A stretch of DNA of 7,864 bases from Gammaproteobacteria bacterium. GTDB taxonomy: Bacteria > Pseudomonadota > Gammaproteobacteria > Chromatiales > Chromatiaceae. The notes beneath the pieces are model-generated. The model ran no database searches and was not told where the DNA came from. It worked only from the letters and a program-made list of their open reading frames with translations. Shown piece by piece: positions 1-4,433 of this stretch. The translations under genes were made by a program, and so were the position numbers. Every line of letters starts with the position of its first letter. The first letter of the stretch is position 1. The DNA is taken from the NCBI GenBank assembly GCA_006227775.1, contig SBFV01000251.1:1-7864 (forward strand), read 5' to 3'.

Positions 1-780
1 TGGCGGGAGTGGGATCTGCTGTCCCGCGAGAAGCTCATGGACTATGCCGCCAGCCGTGGCATCGCCGTGGAGATGAAGCGCGACGGCACCAAGTCACCCT
101 ATTCCATGGACGCCAACCTGCTGCACATCTCTTATGAAGGCTACGACCTGGAGGACCCCTGGGTCGAGCCCGGCGCCGACATGTGGCGCTGGACGCTGCC
201 GCCGGAGCAGGCCCCGGACCAGCCGACCTACCTCGTCCTGACCTTCGAGCAGGGCGACGTGGTGGCCATCGACGGTCAGGTCATGACCCCGGCCCAGGTG
301 CTAGCGGAGCTGAACCGCATCGGCGGGGCCAACGGCATCGGCCGGGCCGACATCGTCGAGAACCGTTACGTCGGCATGAAGTCCCGCGGCTGCTACGAGA
401 CCCCTGGCGGCACCATCCTGCACAAGGCCCACCGCGCCATGGAGTCCCTGACCCTGGACCGCGAGGCCGCCCACCTCAAGGACGAACTCATGCCGCGCTA
501 CGCCAGCCTGGTCTATAACGGCTACTGGTTCGCCCCGGAGCGGGAGATGCTCCAGGCCGCCATCGACCAGACCCAGGCAGTGGTCAACGGCGAGGTGCGC
601 CTCAAGCTCTACAAGGGCAACGTCATGGCCGTGGGCCGGCGCTCAGCATCCAACAGCCTGTTCGACACCCGCATCGCCACCTTCGAGGAGGATGCCGGCG
701 CCTACCACCAGGGCGACGCCACCGGCTTCATCCGCCTCAACGCCCTGCGCCTGCGGGTCGCCGCCCGGCGCCGGGGCTGA
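1..780 (+). CDS. argG: Argininosuccinate synthase, C-terminal part (5' truncated by window)
   Basis: The reading frame is open from base 1 and gives 259 residues before TGA. It covers roughly the C-terminal two thirds of a family usually about 400 residues long. The enzyme joins citrulline and aspartate with ATP cleavage to AMP and PPi, the penultimate step of arginine synthesis, in the cytoplasm. Recognisable blocks, numbered within the fragment, are WREWDLLSRE (1-10), SPYSMDANLLHISYEG (32-47), EDPWVEPGADMWRW (51-64), IGRADIVENRYVGMKSRG (113-130) and CYETPGGTIL (131-140). All are hallmarks of the synthetase/tetramerisation region of the common ArgG class. The N-terminal ATP-binding P-loop lies outside the window. 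The C-terminus is basic (AARRRG). A strong stem-loop follows, so argG probably ends its transcription unit, and nothing links it functionally to the genes downstream. Confidence 0.97.
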   Translation, partial: WREWDLLSREKLMDYAASRGIAVEMKRDGTKSPYSMDANLLHISYEGYDLEDPWVEPGADMWRWTLPPEQAPDQPTYLVLTFEQGDVVAIDGQVMTPAQVLAELNRIGGANGIGRADIVENRYVGMKSRGCYETPGGTILHKAHRAMESLTLDREAAHLKDELMPRYASLVYNGYWFAPEREMLQAAIDQTQAVVNGEVRLKLYKGNVMAVGRRSASNSLFDTRIATFEEDAGAYHQGDATGFIRLNALRLRVAARRRG

Positions 781-797
781 AGGCGCCAGCACCACAG

Positions 798-831
798 GCA
801 AGACGAGCGCCAGGGAATTCGCTCGTCTTGC
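798..831 (+). terminator. Stem-loop after argG, probable terminator
   Basis: A perfect 12-bp inverted repeat, GCAAGACGAGCG (798-809) and CGCTCGTCTTGC (820-831), encloses a 10-nt loop and starts 18 nt after the argG stop. A G·U pair can extend it by one. The 3' flank (CTCCCTTCCG) is pyrimidine-rich but is not a run of T, so intrinsic termination is likely rather than certain. An mRNA 3'-end stabilising hairpin is the alternative. Confidence 0.6.
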
Positions 832-881
832 TCCCTTCCGCCATCTTGTCACCCTTGGCTCTGCTGGCTACCTAGACACCC

Positions 882-914
882 CTCTCCCCATTCCTCCCCC
901 ACCAAGGGGGAGAG
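882..914. repeat. CT/GA-rich intergenic hairpin
   Basis: CTCTCCCC (882-889) can pair with GGGGAGAG (907-914). Alternatively CTCCCCC (894-900) pairs perfectly with GGGGGAG (906-912) across the loop ACCAA. Hairpins of the type CCCTCTCCC...GGGAGAG are widespread intergenic repeats in high-GC proteobacteria. Whether this copy belongs to a dispersed family cannot be tested within the window. Confidence 0.4.
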
Positions 915-939
915 AGTCCGGCGGAACGGCCTCTTATCT

Positions 940-1120
940 GATTCATCCTCCCTGGATAGGAAGCCACTGCCGGGATGCAAAGGAGCGCACCGACTGCAGC
1001 CACCGGTTTGATTTATCCTCCCGGGTGTAAGGGGAATGGGGGACGGTCACGGCCCAAGGCCCACTCAAGCCGCGACACCTGTCCGGCCATGGGCACGGAT
1101 GCTCATACCCTGGATAAGGC
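940..1120. repeat. Three degenerate copies of a short intergenic repeat
   Basis: Three related segments lie in the same orientation. Copy A at 943-960 reads TCATCCTCCCTGGATAGG. Copy B at 1012-1032 begins TTTATCCTCCCGGGTGTAAG. Copy C at 1104-1119 reads TCATACCCTGGATAAG. A and B share TGATT-ATCCTCCC-GG around positions 939-954 and 1009-1024, and A and C share the exact nonamer CCCTGGATA (950-958, 1108-1116). Similar cores recur at 6096-6126 and 6216-6233, so this may be a small dispersed repeat. The copies are diverged and the family assignment is tentative. Confidence 0.4.
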
Positions 1121-1140
1121 CGTTTCAACCGCCTTCACCT

Positions 1141-1212
1141 GTTGCAAAATACATCAGAGCGAATTAGTTAATAAAATCATAATCCTGAGTAGCAACCGCC
1201 GATCAGTGTTGC
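1141..1212. promoter_or_regulatory. Candidate enhancer (UAS) half-sites for a sigma-54 activator
   Basis: GTTGC occurs at 1141-1145 and 1208-1212, both inside the exact repeat TGTTGCAAA (1140-1148, 1207-1215). Its complement GCAAC lies at 1192-1196. The pair GCAAC-N11-GTTGC (1192-1212) forms an inverted repeat with 16-bp centre spacing. Relative to a start near 1317 these sit at roughly -176, -125 and -107, the usual distance range for enhancer-binding-protein sites. Which activator binds is unknown. The match is by position and symmetry only. Confidence 0.45.
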
Positions 1213-1261
1213 AAACGCGTAACGGACCCCCGGCCTGATTCCAGTCATAATTAGCCTTTTT

Positions 1262-1274
1262 TATCAATAAATTA
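1262..1274 (+). promoter_or_regulatory. IHF-binding site, exact consensus
   Basis: TATCAATAAATTA matches the published IHF consensus WATCAANNNNTTR at every defined position and lies in an A+T-rich tract. It sits between the candidate enhancer half-sites and the -24 element. IHF usually bends DNA at this point so that a distant sigma-54 activator can touch the polymerase. Confidence 0.65.
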
Positions 1275-1289
1275 TCCAGTAGCCCAGGA

Positions 1290-1306
1290 TTGGCACGCTA
1301 ACTGCG
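1290..1306 (+). promoter_or_regulatory. Sigma-54 (RpoN) promoter, -24/-12 element
   Basis: The segment TTGGCACGCTAACTGCG has the invariant GG (1292-1293) and GC (1304-1305) separated by exactly 10 bases. It also has the complete upstream block TTGGCACG of the consensus YTGGCACGRNNNTTGCW. The -12 block is CTGC rather than TTGC. Transcription would start near 1317, about 55 nt before the first ATG. Together with the IHF site and half-sites just upstream, this is a textbook activator-dependent arrangement, read in the direction of the operon. Confidence 0.85.
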
Positions 1307-1321
1307 ATAGAGGGGTATTCA

Positions 1322-1354
1322 GCGCCGGACCCGAGGTTTCCATCGGGAAGGCGC
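1322..1354 (+). promoter_or_regulatory. 5' leader stem-loop of the sigma-54 transcript
   Basis: GCGCC (1322-1326) pairs with GGCGC (1350-1354) and, nested inside, CCCGA (1330-1334) pairs with TCGGG (1343-1347). This gives two 5-bp helices split by a small 3/2-nt internal loop and capped by 8 nt. It starts only a few nucleotides after the predicted transcription start and ends 7 nt before the ribosome site GGAG (1362-1365). It could stabilise the 5' end or affect translation. Neither is shown by the sequence. Confidence 0.45.
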
Positions 1355-1371
1355 GATTCTTGGAGCCCCTC

Positions 1372-1956
1372 ATGGCCAGTTTTACCGACGAGATCAAACA
1401 AGCCTTCAATGCCCTGGGCCTAGCCAACAGTGGGGAGGTCAGCGGTCGCTATCGCATGGAGGCACGTCTGCGCGCCGCCGACAGCGCCTCCCAGGCACCC
1501 GCCTCCGGCCAGGTCCTTGCCAGCGAGGCCCCCACCCTGGCCGCCGCGCCACCTCGGGTCCGGCGACAAATTGCCCTGGGCGTAGGCGCCACCCTCCCCG
1601 CCGCCGTCCTCGACTACGCCATCAACCTCTGCCGTCGCCTTCAGGCGGACCTGCTCCTGCTCACCACTGATCCACTGGGTCTGCACCGGCTGATCGCCCC
1701 GCGCCGGGAGAACCTGGCCGGCATCCTGTGCGAGGCGGAGGAACTGAGTTCGGTCAGCCGCCGCAGCCTATGCCGGGTGTTGGAGAACCATAGCCGCGTC
1801 CTCTTCGCCATCTCGGGGACGCCCGACGACCCGGTGCGCTGTCTGGTAAAGGGCAAGGGCGGTCTTTTCCGCGGCGAGTCACCTGTACCCGTGGTCGTGG
1901 TCGGCGATAACGATGGCAGGCCCCACCCCAGGGCAGCCAAGCTCTCTGATCCCTGA
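1372..1956 (+). CDS. Hypothetical protein with degenerate universal-stress-like fold
   Basis: I chose ATG 1372 (194 aa) over TTG 1360 because GGAG at 1362-1365 lies 6 nt upstream of the ATG and would overlap the TTG reading. Residues 1-35 are probably helical (DEIKQAFNALGLANSGEVSGRYRM) and 36-60 form an Ala/Pro-rich linker. Residues 64-180 look like an alpha/beta Usp-type domain: strand RQIALGVG, helix AAVLDYAINLCRRLQ, strand ADLLLLTTD, a helical middle, strand RVLFAIS and a final strand SPVPVVVVGD (170-179). The nucleotide motif G-x2-G-x9-G-S/T of ATP-binding Usp proteins is absent, and GKGGLFRGES (161-170) takes its place. No signal peptide or membrane helix is visible, so it is cytoplasmic. 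It is first in the unit behind the sigma-54 promoter. The Usp-like assignment is inference from fold pattern and the neighbouring true Usp gene; the function is not recognised. Confidence 0.75.
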   Translation: MASFTDEIKQAFNALGLANSGEVSGRYRMEARLRAADSASQAPASGQVLASEAPTLAAAPPRVRRQIALGVGATLPAAVLDYAINLCRRLQADLLLLTTDPLGLHRLIAPRRENLAGILCEAEELSSVSRRSLCRVLENHSRVLFAISGTPDDPVRCLVKGKGGLFRGESPVPVVVVGDNDGRPHPRAAKLSDP

Positions 1957-2007
1957 TCCGGATCTCTCATCCCTAGTCCCCAAGTCAGTTCCATGCCGGC
2001 GGGCCGG

Positions 2008-2051
2008 GCCAAGGTCCCTTGCTCCCGCCCTCCCCCGCTTTGGACCCTGGC
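2008..2051 (+). other. Imperfect stem-loop in the intercistronic gap
   Basis: GCCAAGGTCC (2008-2017) pairs with GGACCCTGGC (2042-2051) in 9 of 10 positions across a 24-nt loop. It lies in the 146-bp gap between the first two genes. There is no T-run, so it looks more like an mRNA processing or stability element, or an attenuator, than a full terminator. Confidence 0.3.
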
Positions 2052-2102
2052 ATCCGTTCCCCCATTAGCCTCCAGTTCCAAGCCAACCTTAGAGGGCTTC
2101 CC

Positions 2103-2435
2103 ATGCCGTACCTCAAACGCCCTGTCACCGCCACCTTATTCTATGGAGTTGCCAGTCTCCTGCTGTACGCCCTGCTCTTTGCCTACGCGGACCACTTCGT
2201 CGCCTGGGCCGAGCAGACCAAGGAGAACAAGGCCCTCTTTCTGATCCCCGTGGTGGTGGCCTTCGTCTTCTCCTACTTCCATGGCGCCTTCACCGGGCAC
2301 TTCTGGGAAACCCTCGGCCTCCGCGCGGCCAAGTCCAGCGCCAAGGCCACCACCAAACCTGGCGGCAATCCGGTCACCACCTCCCCCGCTCAGCAGGATC
2401 ACCCGTCCAGTAACCGGCCTCTTGCCCAGTCCTAA
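2103..2435 (+). CDS. Small two-helix membrane protein of unknown function
   Basis: The 110-residue product starts at ATG 2103, preceded by AGAGG at 2091-2095 with 7-nt spacing. The reading frame stays open further upstream, but that stretch has no good start. Helix 1 spans about 9-30 (ATLFYGVASLLLYALLFAYA). A short polar loop with WAEQTKENK follows, then helix 2 at about 44-64 (ALFLIPVVVAFVFSYFHGAF). The aromatic and glycine-rich end of helix 2, FSYFHGAFTGHFWETLGLRA (56-75), looks like the conserved core. The last 35 residues are a polar Ser/Thr/Pro/Gln tail of low complexity, probably cytoplasmic and disordered. The gene ends 18 bp before the exporter gene, suggesting translational coupling and an accessory-subunit role for the exporter. 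I do not recognise a named family. Confidence 0.82.
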   Translation: MPYLKRPVTATLFYGVASLLLYALLFAYADHFVAWAEQTKENKALFLIPVVVAFVFSYFHGAFTGHFWETLGLRAAKSSAKATTKPGGNPVTTSPAQQDHPSSNRPLAQS

Positions 2436-2453
2436 GCCACGGAGTCGTCATCA

Positions 2454-3518
2454 GTGGAAAGCAGTCTCTTCATCGATATCACCCTCACCTCCGGCCTGGC
2501 CCTCTTCGTGGTGGGCTTCATCGGCGGTATGGTCTCGGGTTTCATCGGCTCCGGCGGGGCCTTCGTGCTTACCCCCGCCATGATGACCCTGGGCGTGCCC
2601 GGCATCGTCGCCGTGGCCTCCAACATCTGCCACAAGTTCCCCAAGTCCCTGGTGGGGGCCATGAAACGCCACAAGTACGGCCAGGTGGACGTCAAGCTGG
2701 GCCTGATCATGGGCGTCTTCGCCGAGGTGGGGATGCTCGCCGGCAAACAGATCATGACCGGGATCAAACATACCTATGGCGACGTCGGCACCAGTCTCTA
2801 TGTCTCGGTGGTCTTCGTCATCGTCCTGGCTATCGTCGGTTCTTTCGTGCTGCGAGACGCCTATCGCATGTTCCAGCAGGAAAAGGCCGCGGGAGGTGGC
2901 GTCTCGCCGCACCAGACCACCCGCCTGGCGCGTTGGGTCCAGGCCATCCGCATCCCCGGCACCATGGTCTGGTTCCCCAGCATCAAGGCCCAGGTCTCCC
3001 TGCTGTTCATCATCCCCCTGGGTTTCGCCACCGGCATGCTGGCCGCCACCATCGCCGTGGGGGGCTTCATCGGTGTCCCGGCCATGATCTACGTTCTGGG
3101 CGCACCGGCCCTGATGGCCTCCGCCACCGAACTGGTCATCGCCTTCGTCATGGGACTGGGCGGCACCATCCTCTACGCCCTGGACGGTGTGGTGGACATC
3201 CGCCTGGCCATGATCATCCTCGCCGGCTCACTGTTCGGCATCCAAATCGGCGCCATCGGCACCACCTATGTCAAGGACTCGGTGGTGAAGCTGGTGATGG
3301 GTCTGATCATGGTCATCGTGCTCTTCTCCCGCTTCTTTTATGTCCCGGGCTACCTCTCCCACCTGGAGTTGATCTCACCCCTGCCCGAGGCCACCATCGC
3401 CACCCTGAAGATCCTGGGCGACGCCACCCTGGTGCTGGCCCTGGCGGTCGGCGGCCTCACGATCATCGTCGCCCTGATCAAGGGCATGGCGGCCCATCGT
3501 CTGGCGCAGGAGGTCTGA
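2454..3518 (+). CDS. TSUP (TauE/SafE) family anion exporter
   Basis: The gene starts at GTG 2454 with GGAG at 2441-2444 (9-nt spacing) and encodes 354 residues. It belongs to the sulfite exporter TauE/SafE family (PF01925), inner-membrane carriers reported for sulfite, sulfoacetate and other sulfur or organic anions. About eight or nine membrane segments are visible, near 13-36, 40-58, 80-98, 112-133, 179-215, 221-242, 249-268, 277-296 and 322-342. The internal duplication typical of the family shows in two Gly-rich entry motifs. One is GFIGGMVSGFIGSGGAFVLT (21-40), followed by PAMMTLGVP. The other is GFATGMLAATIAVGGFIGVP (190-209), followed by AMIYVLGAP. A soluble linker of about 45 residues (134-178) separates the halves and makes the protein longer than the usual roughly 250-residue forms. 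NICHKFPKSLVGAMKRHKYG (57-76) is a distinctive basic segment. The stop lies 3 bp before the Usp gene, so the two are co-transcribed. The exported substrate cannot be told from sequence; a sulfur oxyanion is a family-based guess. Confidence 0.92.
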   Translation: MESSLFIDITLTSGLALFVVGFIGGMVSGFIGSGGAFVLTPAMMTLGVPGIVAVASNICHKFPKSLVGAMKRHKYGQVDVKLGLIMGVFAEVGMLAGKQIMTGIKHTYGDVGTSLYVSVVFVIVLAIVGSFVLRDAYRMFQQEKAAGGGVSPHQTTRLARWVQAIRIPGTMVWFPSIKAQVSLLFIIPLGFATGMLAATIAVGGFIGVPAMIYVLGAPALMASATELVIAFVMGLGGTILYALDGVVDIRLAMIILAGSLFGIQIGAIGTTYVKDSVVKLVMGLIMVIVLFSRFFYVPGYLSHLELISPLPEATIATLKILGDATLVLALAVGGLTIIVALIKGMAAHRLAQEV

Positions 3519-3521
3519 ACC

Positions 3522-4364
3522 ATGGCCAACCCTATGAAGCACATCCTCTTCGCCACCGACGGCTCGGAATTCTCCGCCGGCGCCCAGCAGGTCGCCATCG
3601 CCCTGGCCAAACGCTGCGGCGCCCGACTCACCGCCATGACCATCGTCCTCTCCACCCAGGATCTCGAGGGGGTCGGTACCCAGGGCCTGCGCGAGCAACT
3701 GGAGCGGGAGGCCCTGTCCATCCTGGATGGGGTTTTGGCGGCGGCGACGGCGGCGGGCATCCCCTGCGCCACCCAACTGGTCTACGGCGACCAACCCCAT
3801 CAGGAGATCGTCGCCACCGCCGAGGAACTGGCATCCGACCTGATCGTCCTGGGCCGGCGCGGTAAGCGCGGCCTGGCCCGATTTATGGTTGGCCACGCCA
3901 CCGCCCAGGTCGCCGGTCTGGCCCCCTGTCCGGTGCTGATGGTGCCCCGCGCCAGCGAGCTGTGGCAGCGGCGCATCCTGCTGGCCAGCGACGGGTCCGA
4001 CGCCTGCGCCCCCGCCGAGGCCCAGGCCATCGACCTGGCGAGGCTCTGCCAGCTACCGCTCACGCTGGTCTCCGTCACCAGTCCCAGTCACAACGCCGAG
4101 CGCAAAGCCGCCGCCCAAGCCGCCCTGGACCGGCTCCTGGCCCGGGTCCAAGCGGCTGGCCTGGAAGGGGAGGCCTTGCTCGCCGAGGGTCGCCCGGAAG
4201 AGATGGTGGTGGCGACCGCGGCCAGTCGGGGCGCTGACCTCATCGTCGTCGGCAGCCGTGGCCGCACCGGCCTCAAGCGTCTGCTGCTGGGCAGTGCCTC
4301 CGAGCGCATCATGGGCCTAGCTCAGAGTCCGGTGCTGATCGTACCGGCGGAGCGGACCCTTTGA
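3522..4364 (+). CDS. Tandem-domain universal stress protein
   Basis: The 280-residue protein has two UspA domains (PF00582) in series. ATG 3522 is preceded by AGGAGG (3508-3513, 8-nt spacing), which lies inside the 3' end of the exporter gene, so translation is tightly coupled. Domain 1 (about 5-143) opens with HILFATDGS and ends in CPVLMVP. Domain 2 (about 150-276) opens with RILLASDGS and ends in SPVLIVP. The ATP motif G-x2-G-x9-G-S/T is complete in domain 2 (G244, G247, G257, S258). In domain 1 it reads G-RR-G-x9-G-H (111-125), with His replacing Ser/Thr, so nucleotide binding may be asymmetric. There is no signal or membrane segment, so the protein is cytoplasmic. Tandem Usp proteins often accompany membrane transporters as energy or stress sensors. 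Here it probably regulates the TSUP exporter, which is inference from gene order. Confidence 0.95.
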   Translation: MANPMKHILFATDGSEFSAGAQQVAIALAKRCGARLTAMTIVLSTQDLEGVGTQGLREQLEREALSILDGVLAAATAAGIPCATQLVYGDQPHQEIVATAEELASDLIVLGRRGKRGLARFMVGHATAQVAGLAPCPVLMVPRASELWQRRILLASDGSDACAPAEAQAIDLARLCQLPLTLVSVTSPSHNAERKAAAQAALDRLLARVQAAGLEGEALLAEGRPEEMVVATAASRGADLIVVGSRGRTGLKRLLLGSASERIMGLAQSPVLIVPAERTL

Positions 4365-4402
4365 CGGCTGTGTTGACGATCCGCCCCGCCCATCCGGGAA
4401 AC

Positions 4403-4433
4403 GGCATGCTTCGGGTATACTCCGAAGCATGCC
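4403..4433. promoter_or_regulatory. Perfect inverted repeat spanning the start codon of the receptor gene
   Basis: GGCATGCTTCGG (4403-4414) and CCGAAGCATGCC (4422-4433) are exact 12-bp complements around the 7-nt loop GTATACT. The receptor's ATG (4429-4431) lies fully inside the right arm. In mRNA this would form a stable hairpin hiding the start codon. As DNA it is a symmetric operator candidate. The loop also contains TATACT (4416-4421), a good -10 hexamer that would start transcription at or next to the ATG and give a leaderless message, but no -35 is visible at normal spacing. The three readings cannot be separated from sequence. Confidence 0.6.

Larger units (their letters stand above)
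781..1371. other. Long intergenic region between argG and the sigma-54 operon
   Basis: About 590 bp without a supportable gene. The short ORFs here have no recognisable protein sequence or good ribosome site. The left half (about 840-1125) is GC-rich and carries a CT/GA hairpin and degenerate repeat copies. The right half (about 1140-1290) is markedly richer in A+T, notably 1160-1185 and 1245-1275. It holds the sigma-54 control elements listed separately. Confidence 0.7.

Noticed and set aside
1140..1153. NifA-type enhancer TGT-N10-ACA
   Set aside because: The TGT...ACA pair here is separated by 8 bases instead of 10, so it does not fit the NifA operator.
692..1238. Short ORFs in the argG downstream region that could be small genes
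   Set aside because: They overlap the argG end, the hairpins and the sigma-54 control region, have no good ribosome site and give low-complexity Pro/Ser/Arg sequence.
1955..1964. Palindrome GATCCGGATC overlapping the stop of the first operon gene
   Set aside because: A 10-bp palindrome is easily found by chance and has no further context.
4373..4421. Sigma-70 promoter from TTGACG (4373-4378) with TATACT (4416-4421) before the receptor gene
   Set aside because: The spacing is 37 bp, far from the 16-18 bp needed; only a stand-alone -10 could be argued.
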